A stretch of DNA of 38,664 nucleotides from an uncultured Gammaproteobacteria bacterium (GCA_937898685.1 CALEJT010000063.1:1-38664), one strand, 5' to 3'. Shown: positions 26,551 to 35,082, counted from the stretch's first letter. Numbers and translations: made by a program. Notes: generated from the letters alone by a model not told the origin.

Positions 26551-27161
26551 GAGGAAGTCCTGTCGGAGACGCCGAAGGTGGTGAGCACCATCTTGGCGAC
26601 GTCGCCCAGCTTGAGATTGTTGTCCATCGCCATCTGCAACATGGTCTTGTGTGCGGCTTCCTCACTGATGCGGCGATACTTCATCAGCAGAGCCTTGGCC
26701 TTGTTGATGCGCTTCTGCGTTTCGAGTTCGTGGCGGGTTTCTTCGAGCGCACTGCGCATCGCCTGGAATGAGGAGAACTGCGCGAGCGCGACCTCGATCA
26801 CGGGTTTGACCTTGGCGGGATTGAGACCTTCGGTCATGTAGGTGCTGATGCCGGCTTCGAAGGCTTGGCGAATGTAGGAGGGATCGTCTTCCTCCGTGAA
26901 CATGATCATCGGAGTCGGGTTGTGTTGATTGACGACGGCGAGACTTTCGAGGATGTCGCGGCCGGGAAAGCGCAGGTCGATGAGGACGATGTCGGGCCGG
27001 TGACGTTCGATCTGAAACAGCAGCGCGGAGGTTTCGGAGATGATGGAGACGACGTCATAGCCTGAGTCTCGCAGCTTGGCTTCGACCGCGGCGACGCGCG
27101 TGGCGTCGTCATCGACCAGCATGATGCGAAGAGGCGTATTCGTCGGGGAGGTACTGCTCAA
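26547..27161 (-). CDS. nasT: ANTAR-domain transcription antiterminator NasT
   Basis: A 204-residue response-regulator-like protein. The receiver domain (about 10-130) has VDDD and LIDLRFPGRD, but the usual conserved Lys near its end is replaced (YMTEGL), fitting control by NasS binding rather than phosphorylation. A helical linker (LEETRHELETQKRINKAKAL) leads into the C-terminal ANTAR domain (LLMKYRRISEEAAHKTMLQ...LGDVAKMVL), which binds hairpins in leader RNA and prevents terminator formation. The start is TTG at 27161, supported by AGGAAG eight bases upstream and by the expected N-terminal length. The likely targets in the window are the nirB and nrtA leaders. Confidence 0.93.
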   Translation of the reverse strand: MSSTSPTNTPLRIMLVDDDATRVAAVEAKLRDSGYDVVSIISETSALLFQIERHRPDIVLIDLRFPGRDILESLAVVNQHNPTPMIMFTEEDDPSYIRQAFEAGISTYMTEGLNPAKVKPVIEVALAQFSSFQAMRSALEETRHELETQKRINKAKALLMKYRRISEEAAHKTMLQMAMDNNLKLGDVAKMVLTTFGVSDRTSS

Positions 27162-27431
27162 ACCGTTACTTCCTGAAATGTCGAGGCACGGGGCGTTCTC
27201 ATTGCCGTGCCGTGGGAGGCAATGATCCGCCTAGTCGCTCCATCAGGAAAGCGTTGCCCCAGTTTTGCTCGTTGTTTCCTTGATTGTCGTGAGCTTGCCG
27301 GGAGGAGCGTGCCCATGGGGCGGCTTCGCCTCAGCGCAGTTCATGGGAGCAGCTCGACACCCGCGCGAATTTGGTTGCTCGCACATCAAGGCTTACCATG
27401 CCTGCTTCTTCCACAGCGACGCGCCACCAGC

Positions 27432-28007
27432 ATGAGCAAGATCCCCACCATCCCCGCCACCGAGCGTTTGACCTTTCGTTTGATGGATCGCAGCGATGCG
27501 CCGCTGTTGTTCGAGCTGGATCAGGATCCGGAGGTGATGCGCTTTCTCAATGATGGCAAGCCGTCGACCTGGGAGGAGATCGAGAACTTCTTCGTGCCGC
27601 GTATGGAAGGATTCACCAAGGCCGAGCTGGGCCATGGCCTGTGGGCGGTGATGGATAGACAAAGCGATGCCTATCTCGGTTGGATCCTGGCGCGGCAATA
27701 CGGCATCGGCACCACCTACCATGAACCAGACAACCTCGAACTGGGTTGGCGTTTGAAGCGCTTCTGCTGGGGCAAGGGCATCGCGACCGAAGCCGCACGT
27801 GAAGTGATGCTGGCGGTGCTGCAACTCGATGCGAGCATTCGTGTGGTGTCGGCGATTGCCGATGCCGAAAATGTCGCGTCGACCACCGTCATGAAGAAAT
27901 TGGGCATGCGCTATGTCGATGATCGCGTGCACGTGACGCCGCTACGCACCTTCGACGTTGCGTACTACGAAATGCCGGCGCCACGAGAGTTGCTGCGCGA
28001 TCGTTGA
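27432..28007 (+). CDS. GNAT family N-acetyltransferase
   Basis: A 191-residue acetyltransferase of the RimJ/RimL-like GNAT group. It opens TERLTFRLMDRSDAPLLFEL, and the acetyl-CoA loop is seen in CWGKGIATEAAREVM, followed by the family's N-A-S-x-x-V-M-x-K-L-G block as VASTTVMKKLGM. The substrate is unknown. The open frame continues 75 codons upstream, but the ATG at 27432 begins the domain. It is the only plus-strand gene inside the minus-strand nitrate region and separates the nrt genes from nasT. It converges on the outer-membrane protein gene (16 bp apart). Confidence 0.85.
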   Translation: MSKIPTIPATERLTFRLMDRSDAPLLFELDQDPEVMRFLNDGKPSTWEEIENFFVPRMEGFTKAELGHGLWAVMDRQSDAYLGWILARQYGIGTTYHEPDNLELGWRLKRFCWGKGIATEAAREVMLAVLQLDASIRVVSAIADAENVASTTVMKKLGMRYVDDRVHVTPLRTFDVAYYEMPAPRELLRDR

Positions 28008-28023
28008 GTTCGCGCTTCCTTCC

Positions 28024-29241
28024 TCAGAAGCTGAACGTCACCCACGACCAGAAGACCTGCTTGTCGACCTTCGCTGCGATGTCGCCCTGCCGGTAGTCGG
28101 CGTACTTCAGACCCAGCGTGTAGTTGTTGCGGAAAGGCCGTGTCCATTGCAGGTTGAGTTCTTCGCCGAGATCGTCGACGCCCGGAGTGCTTTCGTTGGC
28201 TTCGAAGTCATGCCACACCAAGGTGGCAGTACCACCGATCACCGGCAAGGTAGCGCTGAAGCTGAGATAGAGATCCTCGATGCCTTGTTCGGGTGTAGTG
28301 AGAAACTGATCGGCCCAACCCTGAAAGGCATGCAGCGTGGCGAGTGGCGTGGCGAAGCCGTAGGCACCGTCGTCGGATCCGAGCACTTCATAGCCCAACT
28401 TGCCGTTGATGCCCTTCACCGTCACGCCACCTTCGAGCAGGTAGTAATCCACACTGAAGTCGGCAGCACCGCGTTCGGAATCCTGCGTGGCGTATTCGAC
28501 CAGATAGCTCACAGGTAAAGCGCCGAGCGTTTTGTTGCCCGTCAGGCGCACACCATAGGTGTCGAGCGAGTTGTCGAGCGGAATGTCTTCCTCGAGCAGA
28601 TAGGCATAAGCCGTCAGTGCGCCGATGGGCGTGTCGATCACGCCATGCAGCAGGTGGTCTCTGCTGTCGATGTCCTGGTCCTGCGCGAACACGCGTTCGC
28701 GACTCGTCAGATAGTGGTAGTCGATGGTGTAGGACTCTTGCTTGTATTCGAGCGTCAGTGCGTCATAGCTCTGATAGTCCTGGCGCCATGGCACAGCGCC
28801 GACGAAGCGTTGATTGTCGTAGCGGATGTCCTGCCGTCCCAGCTTCGCGGTGAAGCCGCCGCTGACGTACTGCAGATAGGCCTGATTGACCTCCGTGGTT
28901 TCGGGATCGGCGATGGTCGAATAGCGGCCGGCATTGAAACCGGTTTGCGGCACCGTGTAGTCATCGACGCCGACGATGTGCACGTCTTCCACTTCCAAGG
29001 CCGCGCTGAAGCCCTTGAAACCGCCGGTGGTGTATTTGAGGGCGGAGCGGAGCGTCAGTGCTTTTGCGTCTTCGAGCGCATTGTCTTCACTGACGGTTTC
29101 ATAGCGCAGGTTGAAGACACCAGAGGCCTTGCCGCCGGTGAGCGCGGCTTCCAGACTTTGTTGCTCCTGCGCCTGGGCGCCGACTGCAACGAGAAGCGTG
29201 GTGCCGACGAGCGCATTGCGTACTGCCGAAGAGACTTGCAT
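28024..29241 (-). CDS. Alginate-export-type outer membrane beta-barrel protein
   Basis: A 405-residue protein with a signal peptide (about 1-24, ending VGAQAQ). The rest alternates polar and hydrophobic residues in the manner of beta-barrel strands and ends in a terminal Phe (WVTFSF), the outer membrane assembly signal. Blocks such as NQAYLQYVSGGFTAKLGRQDI and FNLRYETVSEDN suit the alginate_exp-like porin family. It follows nrtD on the same strand, 119 bp later, with a GC-rich hairpin (29320-29337) in between. Its place suggests passage of nitrate across the outer membrane, which is inference from context only. ATG 29241 has GGAGG upstream. Confidence 0.8.
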   Translation of the reverse strand: MQVSSAVRNALVGTTLLVAVGAQAQEQQSLEAALTGGKASGVFNLRYETVSEDNALEDAKALTLRSALKYTTGGFKGFSAALEVEDVHIVGVDDYTVPQTGFNAGRYSTIADPETTEVNQAYLQYVSGGFTAKLGRQDIRYDNQRFVGAVPWRQDYQSYDALTLEYKQESYTIDYHYLTSRERVFAQDQDIDSRDHLLHGVIDTPIGALTAYAYLLEEDIPLDNSLDTYGVRLTGNKTLGALPVSYLVEYATQDSERGAADFSVDYYLLEGGVTVKGINGKLGYEVLGSDDGAYGFATPLATLHAFQGWADQFLTTPEQGIEDLYLSFSATLPVIGGTATLVWHDFEANESTPGVDDLGEELNLQWTRPFRNNYTLGLKYADYRQGDIAAKVDKQVFWSWVTFSF

Positions 29242-29360
29242 GCGAACCTCCTGTTAGCCGCGCGCACGAGTGCAGTTGCGCGCCTGGTTGTTGTGAACAG
29301 CGTTTTCGGGCCGAGCCAAGCCGCACCACGGTGCGGCGTGCATTAGCGATTGGGAATGGG

Positions 29361-30212
29361 TCAGGCGACCGAGCGTCTGCGCATGGCTGCTGGACTCTGA
29401 CGCGCGCCCGCAGCAGTGCCGAGCGGCTCCACCTTGCGCTGCTTCTCGTAGAGGAAGCGCAGGACACGTGCACGCAGCGCCGCATATTCCGGCAGATCCG
29501 CCAAGGCCAGGCGATCCCGTGGACGAGGCAACTTCACGTCCAGAATCTCGCCGATGGTGGCGGCAGGTCCGTTGGTCATCATCACGATGCGATCGGACAG
29601 CAACACGGCTTCGTCGACGTCGTGCGTGATCATGATCACCGTGTTGCGCAACTCGTTCTGGATCTCCATCAGACTGTCCTGCATGTGCGCACGCGTCAGC
29701 GCATCGAGCGCACCGAAGGGCTCGTCCATCAGCAGGATCTGCGGCTGCATCGCGAGGGCGCGGGCGATGCCGACGCGCTGTTTCATGCCACCCGAGATTT
29801 CATGCGGCAGCTTGTGCATGGCATGCGCCATGTGTACGAGAGTGAGATTGTGTTCGACCCATTCGCGGATCTGTTGCTTGCTCCAGCTCGCGCCCTTCAC
29901 CTGCTTCACCGCGAGTTCGACGTTCTGGTAGGCCGTGAGCCAGGGCAGGAGGCTGTGATTCTGGAACACCACCGCACGCTCGGGACCCGGTTCACGGATC
30001 TCCTTGCCGTTGAGGATCACACCACCGCGCGTCGCTTGTATCAGGCCCGCGACGATGTTGAGCACCGTCGACTTGCCGCAGCCGGAGTGACCGATGAGCG
30101 AGACGAACTCACCCTGCTCGATCTTGAGATCGACACCCTTCAGCGCCACGAAGTTGCCGCTGGGTGTCGAGAACTCCTTGTCCACCTGACTGATTTCGAG
30201 AATCACACTCAT
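29361..30212 (-). CDS. nrtD: Nitrate ABC transporter ATP-binding protein
   Basis: A 283-residue ABC ATPase. Walker A is GHSGCGKST, the signature is ISGGMKQRV, Walker B is ILLMDEPFGALD, and the H-loop is MITHDVDEA. The sequence and length match NrtD/TauB-type subunits of nitrate, sulfonate and taurine importers; the nrtA and nrtB partners fix it as nitrate. It lacks the NrtA-like regulatory extension of cyanobacterial NrtC, so one ATPase type presumably forms a homodimer. ATG 30212 has AGGAG upstream and follows nrtB by 16 bp. Confidence 0.93.
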   Translation of the reverse strand: MSVILEISQVDKEFSTPSGNFVALKGVDLKIEQGEFVSLIGHSGCGKSTVLNIVAGLIQATRGGVILNGKEIREPGPERAVVFQNHSLLPWLTAYQNVELAVKQVKGASWSKQQIREWVEHNLTLVHMAHAMHKLPHEISGGMKQRVGIARALAMQPQILLMDEPFGALDALTRAHMQDSLMEIQNELRNTVIMITHDVDEAVLLSDRIVMMTNGPAATIGEILDVKLPRPRDRLALADLPEYAALRARVLRFLYEKQRKVEPLGTAAGARQSPAAMRRRSVA

Positions 30213-30228
30213 GGCTTTCTCCTATGCC

Positions 30229-31218
30229 TCAGCGCGTCGCCGTGCCCTTGTCCCAGCTCACGCGACGCTGGATTTCCTGCATGCCGCGATCGAGCAGAAA
30301 GCCGATGAAGCCGATGGTGAACACCGCCACCATGATGCGACTGAGCGACTCCGAGCTGCCGTTCTGAAATTCATCCCACACGAACTTTCCGAGCCCCGGG
30401 TTCTGCGCCAGCATCTCGGCGGCGATCAGCACCATCCAGGCAATGCCCAGCGACAGTCGCATGCCGGTGAAGATCATGGGCACCGAGGACGGCAGCACGA
30501 TGCGGCGTACGTGCGCGAGCGGTGACAGGCGCAACACGCGGCTCACATTGACGAGATCCTGTGGAATCGAAGCCACGCCCACCGCGGTGTTGATCACCAT
30601 CGGCCAGAGACAGCAGAGGGCCACTGTGATCATCGAGTTGATGAAGCTCTTCGGAAACAAGGGTTCGTCCGCGGTGTAGAGCGCACTCACCACCATCGTG
30701 ACGAGTGGCAACCACGCGAGCGGTGAAACGGGCTTGAAGAGTTGGATCAAGGGATTCAGCGCGAGATTGAGTGGGCGATTGAGACCGATCGCAATGCCGA
30801 GCGGTAAGGCCACTGCCATCGCAATGGCGAAACCACTCAACACCGTCACCAGCGACGTCTTGATCTGATCGATGAAGGTGGCCTTGCCCGTGTAGGGCCG
30901 AATCCGTGCCTCATAGGTTGGATCCTGCGCCAGACGTTGCGCATTGCGTTCTTCCTGGCGTGCATAGAACTCCGCTGCCTTCACGCGTTCGCGGCGATGT
31001 TCCTCATAGAGATTGGCCGCCTGCTGCCACACGGCTGCGGGTCCCGGGAAAGTGCCGAGCGAGGTTTCGATGCGTGCGGCAGCGACGGACCAGAGCAGCA
31101 GAAACACCGCGATGCCGAACAGAGGGATCGTGCAATGACGCAGCAGGGCAGAGCCGGCGCGACTCAGGCGCTGCAGACGCGAGCTGGGCGCGGCGAAGTT
31201 GAGCAAGGTAGTGGCCAT
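30229..31218 (-). CDS. nrtB: Nitrate ABC transporter permease
   Basis: A 329-residue inner-membrane permease of the binding-protein-dependent type. A membrane segment near the N-terminus (TIPLFGIAVFLLLWSVAA) is followed by an unusually polar Arg/Glu-rich stretch (YEEHRRERVKAAEFYARQEERNAQR), typical of proteobacterial NrtB, then five or so hydrophobic segments. The EAA loop that contacts the ATPase is seen around LVNVSRVLRLSPLAHVRRIVLPS. ATG 31218 has AAGGAGAG upstream; it lies 30 bp after nrtA. Confidence 0.93.
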   Translation of the reverse strand: MATTLLNFAAPSSRLQRLSRAGSALLRHCTIPLFGIAVFLLLWSVAAARIETSLGTFPGPAAVWQQAANLYEEHRRERVKAAEFYARQEERNAQRLAQDPTYEARIRPYTGKATFIDQIKTSLVTVLSGFAIAMAVALPLGIAIGLNRPLNLALNPLIQLFKPVSPLAWLPLVTMVVSALYTADEPLFPKSFINSMITVALCCLWPMVINTAVGVASIPQDLVNVSRVLRLSPLAHVRRIVLPSSVPMIFTGMRLSLGIAWMVLIAAEMLAQNPGLGKFVWDEFQNGSSESLSRIMVAVFTIGFIGFLLDRGMQEIQRRVSWDKGTATR

Positions 31219-31248
31219 GGTGCTCTCCTTTCTCGATGCGTGCGAAGT

Positions 31249-32664
31249 TCAGAGCTTGTCGTCGCCCTTGAGGCCGATCGTGAATTGCTCGATGTAGGCG
31301 TTGGGCTTGGTGCCGTCGTAGACGAGACCATCGATGAAGTCGCTCGTCGGTGGCTTGTAGCCGCTTTCCGTTGCGAAGTCGGGGAAGTCCTCGGGCTTGG
31401 CGAGTCCGTCTTCGATGAGCGACTGCGCCGCGAGCGCGTAGAGATCGGGACGATAGACCTTGCGCGCGGTCTCGTCGTACCAGGAATCGGGCTTGGCTTC
31501 TTCGATCTGACCCCAGCGCCGCATCTGCGTGAGATACCACACGGCGTCGGAGTAATAGGGATAGGTGGCGTGATAGCGGAAGAATACGTTGAAGTCCGGC
31601 ACTTCGCGCTTGTCGCCTTTTTCGTATTCGAAGGTGCCGGTCATGCTGTTGCCGATCACCTCGGCATCGGCGCCGACATAGTTCGGCTGCGACAGGATCT
31701 TCACCGCTTCGGCGCGATTGGCGTTGTCATTCTCGTCGAGCCACATCGCGGCGCGGATCAGCGCGCGCGTGAGACGAATCGTCGTGTTCGGATATTGCTC
31801 GGCAAAGGCCGCAGTCAGGCCGAACACTTTCTCGGGATTGTTCTTCCAGAGTTCGTAGTCGGTGATCACGGGTACGCCGATGCCCTTGAACACGGCCTGT
31901 TGGTTCCAGGGTTCACCGACGCTGTAGCCGTAGATCGTGCCGGCTTCGAGCGTGGCCGGCATCTGTGGTGGCGGTGTGACGGAGAGCAGCGCTTCGGCAT
32001 CGATCTGGCCGGTGGTCTCACCCTTGTGCGGTGCGTAGTAACCGGGATGAATGCCGCCGGCCGCCAACCAATAACGCAGTTCGTAGTTGTGCGTGGAAAC
32101 CGGGAACACCATGGCCATGTTGAAGGGCTTGCCGCTGGCGTTGTACGCCTCGACGACCGGTTTGAGCGCTGCCGCGCTGATCGGATGTTGCGGCTTGCCC
32201 TCGGGCCCCATCGGAATGTGTTCCTTCATCGCCTGCCATACCGCATTGGAGACGGTGATGGCATTGCCGTTCAGATCCATCGAGAACGGCGTGATGATGT
32301 CGGCCTTGGTGCCGTAGCCAATGGTGGCGGCGAGCGGTTGCCCAGCCAGCATGTGGGCGCCATCGAGACGACCGTCGATCACACCATCGAGCAACACCTT
32401 CCAGTTGGCTTGTGCTTCGAGTGTTACGTAAAGGCCTTCGTCTTCGAAGTAGCCTTTTTCATAGGCGATGGCGAGTGGCGCCATGTCGGTGAGCTTGATG
32501 AAACCCAGCGTGAGTTCTTCTTTCTCGGGAAAACCCAACGCACCTGCCTGTGCGGTATCGATGGCGCCAGCCAGCATGAGCAGGCTGGCTGCACGCAAGA
32601 GGCGACGCCGGCCCAAGGTGTGAACGGAGTTGGAAGGACTGCGATTGCTGTTGCACTTCATCAT
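31249..32664 (-). CDS. nrtA: Nitrate ABC transporter substrate-binding protein
   Basis: A 471-residue nitrate-binding protein of the NrtA/CmpA family. The N-terminus has a twin-arginine-like signal (GRRRLLRAASLLMLAGAI), so it is exported, possibly by Tat. The binding-protein body has LTLGFIKLTDMAPLAIAYEKGYF, DGVIDGRLDGAHMLAGQPLA, SMDLNGNAITVSN and YGYSVGEPWNQQAV, characteristic of nitrate binders. It shares these blocks with NasS, its cytoplasmic relative 5 kb away. ATG 32664 has AGGAGA upstream. Expression should depend on the sigma-54 promoter and the attenuator in its leader. Confidence 0.95.
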   Translation of the reverse strand: MMKCNSNRSPSNSVHTLGRRRLLRAASLLMLAGAIDTAQAGALGFPEKEELTLGFIKLTDMAPLAIAYEKGYFEDEGLYVTLEAQANWKVLLDGVIDGRLDGAHMLAGQPLAATIGYGTKADIITPFSMDLNGNAITVSNAVWQAMKEHIPMGPEGKPQHPISAAALKPVVEAYNASGKPFNMAMVFPVSTHNYELRYWLAAGGIHPGYYAPHKGETTGQIDAEALLSVTPPPQMPATLEAGTIYGYSVGEPWNQQAVFKGIGVPVITDYELWKNNPEKVFGLTAAFAEQYPNTTIRLTRALIRAAMWLDENDNANRAEAVKILSQPNYVGADAEVIGNSMTGTFEYEKGDKREVPDFNVFFRYHATYPYYSDAVWYLTQMRRWGQIEEAKPDSWYDETARKVYRPDLYALAAQSLIEDGLAKPEDFPDFATESGYKPPTSDFIDGLVYDGTKPNAYIEQFTIGLKGDDKL

Positions 32665-32700
32665 GGCCTTCTCCTACGCGGCGGTCACAAAAACACGCAC

Positions 32701-32736
32701 AAAAAAAAGCCTGCAACCCGGGGGAGGGTTGCAGGC
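32701..32736 (-). terminator. Leader terminator of the nrtA operon (attenuator)
   Basis: On the minus strand GCCTGCAACCC, a 6-base loop TCCCCC and GGGTTGCAGGC form a perfect 11-bp stem followed by eight Ts. It lies upstream of nrtA, about 36 bases before the ATG, and has the same stem length and T-tract length as the nirB attenuator. Confidence 0.9.
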
Positions 32737-32737
32737 A

Positions 32738-32764
32738 TCATTACCTGAAAGACTTAGAGGATGA
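32738..32764 (-). promoter_or_regulatory. nrtA leader hairpin P2
   Basis: On the minus strand TCATCCT pairs with AGG-TA-ATGA (7 pairs, two bulged bases) around an 11-base loop. It starts exactly where P1 ends and stops one base before the terminator stem. Its 3' arm lies in GGTAATGATGCC, shared with the nirB leader. Confidence 0.5.
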
Positions 32765-32801
32765 GCGTGCCGCCATCAGCCTCGCTGCTGAAAGGACACG
32801 C
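32765..32801 (-). promoter_or_regulatory. nrtA leader hairpin P1 with ANTAR-type hexaloop
   Basis: On the minus strand TCAGC and GCTGA close the six-base loop AGCGAG, which has A at position 1 and G at position 4, the features known to be needed for ANTAR protein binding. An outer stem (GCGTGTCC with GGCACGC, one bulge) extends it. It begins at about the predicted transcription start. NasT is the expected ligand. Confidence 0.7.
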
Positions 32802-32810
32802 CCTTACCTA

Positions 32811-32826
32811 TCCAAGAAGCGTGCCA
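32811..32826 (-). promoter_or_regulatory. Sigma-54 promoter of nrtA
   Basis: The minus strand reads TGGCACGCTTCTTGGA. It matches TGGCAC-N5-TTGCA except for one base at the -12 element (GG instead of GC). The predicted start near 32800 falls at the foot of hairpin P1, which supports the assignment. Confidence 0.65.
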
Positions 32827-32911
32827 AACCCGTCGGAAGCCAGAAAACACCGAGGAAAGCGCGCAATTACGTGGTTTTTGACCAAGCTCCCCATATCCGA
32901 TGCACGCAGAT

Positions 32912-32926
32912 GCAACTCACCGGTGC
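32912..32926. promoter_or_regulatory. Candidate NtrC site upstream of nrtA
   Basis: GCAACTCACCGGTGC matches the dyad GCACY-N5-RGTGC at nine of ten defined positions. It lies about 120 bp before the predicted nrtA start site. Confidence 0.4.
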
Positions 32927-32957
32927 GCACCACTTTTGCTCTCATCGTGCTAGCGCT

Positions 32958-32972
32958 GCACTTTGCTGGAGC
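32958..32972. promoter_or_regulatory. Second candidate NtrC site upstream of nrtA
   Basis: GCACTTTGCTGGAGC matches GCACY-N5-RGTGC at nine of ten defined positions, 46 bp beyond the first candidate. NtrC sites often come in pairs. Confidence 0.35.
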
Positions 32973-33244
32973 GCCGCCAACTCTTGGCACTTGACGCGGC
33001 TTTGAGGTGCGTTCATCACGTTTGAATGTTGTGGCTCCAGCGTTGGCCACACAGGGACGTCAGCCGGCGGCGCGCAGGGAGCTCACGCAACAAGCCAGCC
33101 GGCGCTTCATCCCACCGCGCGTGCTCGATCCATCGACCCATCCAACCTGCGGCGTGTTAGTCTCTGCGCTCGAGTTATGCAGGTACGCCCCCATAACGCG
33201 AACTCTTCCGCAAGCCCCTTGGATACCGTCGTAAGGAGTTCCCC

Positions 33245-34291
33245 ATGACGCAAATTTCTGCCTATGGCGTTCAGAGCGCCACTTCACCCGTTGCACCGAT
33301 GCGCATCGAACGGCGCGAGGCGCTGGCGCATGACGTCGTCATCGACATCCTCTACTGCGGCATCTGCCACTCCGACATTCATCAGGCGCGCAACGAATGG
33401 GGCGGCGGGTCCCTGTACCCGATGGTGCCCGGCCACGAGATCATCGGGCGCGTGAGCAAGGTCGGCAGCGAGGTCGGCAAGTTCAAGGTGGGTGATCTCG
33501 TCGGTGTCGGCTGTTTCGTCGATTCCTGCCGCACCTGCGCCTCCTGTGCCGAAGGCCTCGAGCAGTACTGCGAGAACGGTGCGACCTTCACCTACAACGC
33601 CGAAGATCCCAAGCATGGTGGTCTGGTGTTCGGTGGTTACTCCGAGCGCATCGTGGTGGATGAGAACTACGTGCTGCGCGTGCCGGACAACCTCGATCCC
33701 GCCGCAGCCGCTCCCCTGCTCTGTGCCGGCATCACGCTCTATTCACCGCTGCGTCACTGGAACGTGCAGCCGGGTCAGAAGGTGGGCATCGTCGGTCTCG
33801 GCGGTCTCGGTCACATGGGCGTGAAACTCGCCTCCGCGATGGGAGCACACGTGGTGATGATCACGACTTCTCCGCACAAGGCACAGGATGCGAAGAAACT
33901 CGGAGCGGCCGAAGTGCTGATTTCCAAGGATCCGGAAGACATGGCGAAACACGCGCGCAGTTTCGATCTGATCGTCGACACCGTGCCGGTGCCGCATGAC
34001 CTCAATCCCTACATCGGCCTTCTCAAACGCGACAAGACGCTCGTGATCGTGGGCCCGCTCGACCCCGTCGGCGTGCACGGTGCCAACCTCATCACGCAGC
34101 GCCGTGCCGTGGCCGGCTCCGTCATCGGCGGCATCAAGGAGACGCAGGAAATGCTGGATTTCTGCGGCAAGCACAACATCACGAGCGACATCGAAGTGAT
34201 CAAGGCCGACTACATCAACCAGGCCTACGAGCGCATGCTCAGGAGCGACGTGAAATATCGTTTCGTCATCGACATTGCGTCGATGAAGTAA
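33245..34291 (+). CDS. Zinc-dependent NAD(P)-dependent alcohol dehydrogenase
   Basis: A 348-residue medium-chain dehydrogenase of the cinnamyl-alcohol dehydrogenase / YahK / AdhC-like group. Catalytic zinc ligands are in CGICHSDIH and GHE (PMVPGHEIIGR). Four structural zinc cysteines are in SCRTCASC and the following QYC. The nucleotide-binding loop is GIVGLGGLGHMGVKLA. Such enzymes reduce a broad range of aldehydes, usually with NADPH. ATG 33245 has AAGGAG eight bases upstream. It is monocistronic and divergent from nrtA; a link to nitrate use is not evident. Confidence 0.92.
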   Translation: MTQISAYGVQSATSPVAPMRIERREALAHDVVIDILYCGICHSDIHQARNEWGGGSLYPMVPGHEIIGRVSKVGSEVGKFKVGDLVGVGCFVDSCRTCASCAEGLEQYCENGATFTYNAEDPKHGGLVFGGYSERIVVDENYVLRVPDNLDPAAAAPLLCAGITLYSPLRHWNVQPGQKVGIVGLGGLGHMGVKLASAMGAHVVMITTSPHKAQDAKKLGAAEVLISKDPEDMAKHARSFDLIVDTVPVPHDLNPYIGLLKRDKTLVIVGPLDPVGVHGANLITQRRAVAGSVIGGIKETQEMLDFCGKHNITSDIEVIKADYINQAYERMLRSDVKYRFVIDIASMK

Positions 34292-34321
34292 GCGATTCGG
34301 CTCTTGAACAAGCAGCTTTTG

Positions 34322-34354
34322 TAGGTTGGGCTGAGCGCAAGCGAAGCCCAACAC
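34322..34354 (+). repeat. REP-like palindrome (TAGGTTGGGCTGAG...GAAGCCCAACAC)
   Basis: The best copy of the repeat also found at 3262-3296. Its arms TAGGTTGGGCT and AGCCCAAC can pair around a short GC-rich centre. It begins 30 bases after the dehydrogenase stop codon. Confidence 0.7.
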
Positions 34355-34538
34355 CACAGCGCCAGACGCACCTCAAGTCCTTTATCCCTTTTTATCGAGC
34401 CCGCGGGACAGGCTGGAGTCTCCGATCGGAGCCAGTATGTCGGCAAGGGTTACGTTTTTGCTCACTGCCTATCTACGAAACTGCCACCTCAACAATATCC
34501 AAGGAGCAGCGCACTCAGGTATGGAGGGTCGTCACAGT

Positions 34539-34559
34539 TCGGGCACGCGGAGTGCCCGA
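34539..34559. repeat. Perfect 8-bp hairpin
   Basis: TCGGGCAC and GTGCCCGA flank the 5-base loop GCGGA. No T-tract follows on either strand. Confidence 0.5.
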
Positions 34560-34870
34560 CAGCCATGGATTGGGTGACACCGAGCTGCCTCGGGTAGCTG
34601 TATGGAATATTTCGCGAAACCCTGAGGGCATGGTTCGGCGCTGCTGCCAGAGGCCGTTGCAGACATGGATGTCCTCAACGAGCCTCCAGGGAGGGATTCA
34701 CGAGGTGCCGACCGCACAGCGATGAACCGGGCGTTTCCACTGATCCAGTAAAAGCCTCCTACCTCGTTGGGCTTCGCCTTCGGCTCTGCTCCAGCCCGGC
34801 ATAGCCGGGCGTCGCTCAGCCGGCGCGTACGCTTCGAGGAATGGAGGAGCAGTGCAAGCAGATATGGAGA

Positions 34871-34981
34871 GTTGCCGCTGGCCGGTCCCGGGGTGGGACC
34901 GTCGAAGGCAGGGATGGCCTGAGCCGAGCCGCCAGGGATGGCTTCATGGCGTGTCTCGCCCCGGGACCGGCCAGCGGCGAC
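34871..34981. repeat. Long inverted repeat (29-bp stem) with direct repeats in the loop
   Basis: The arms 34871-34899 and 34953-34981 pair over 29 positions as RNA, with three G-U pairs and no mismatch; the core includes GCCGGTCCCGGGG. The 53-base loop contains CAGGGATGGC twice, about 20 bases apart. It stands about 150 bp upstream of ppa and is not next to a stop codon. No transposase or typical target duplication is visible. It could be a small mobile repeat or a structured RNA. Confidence 0.75.
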
Positions 34982-35076
34982 CCCGGCTCCTAATTAGAAG
35001 CGCTGCTACCAATCAGCCACCGTCTACATCACCAAAGCACTACAAACACGATCACAGCAGCCGCGACAAGAATCGG

Positions 35077-35082
35077 TATAAT
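35077..35082 (+). promoter_or_regulatory. ppa -10 box
   Basis: A perfect TATAAT followed by GCGCGC and a T-run, 48 bases before the ppa ATG. The -35 region is weak. Confidence 0.6.

Larger units (their letters stand above)
32827..33244. other. Divergent control region between nrtA and alcohol dehydrogenase gene
   Basis: This 418-bp stretch has no supported coding sequence. The half nearer nrtA carries two candidate NtrC dyads (listed separately). The half nearer the dehydrogenase must hold that gene's promoter, which I could not assign. Confidence 0.5.

Noticed and set aside
26547..27161. Missing receiver lysine in NasT, considered as a sign of a broken gene
   Set aside because: NasT proteins are controlled by NasS and commonly have degenerate receivers; the ANTAR domain is complete.
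30937..32748. A plus-strand open frame of about 600 codons opposite nrtB and nrtA
   Set aside because: nrtA and nrtB are unmistakable on the minus strand; the plus frame is a shadow.
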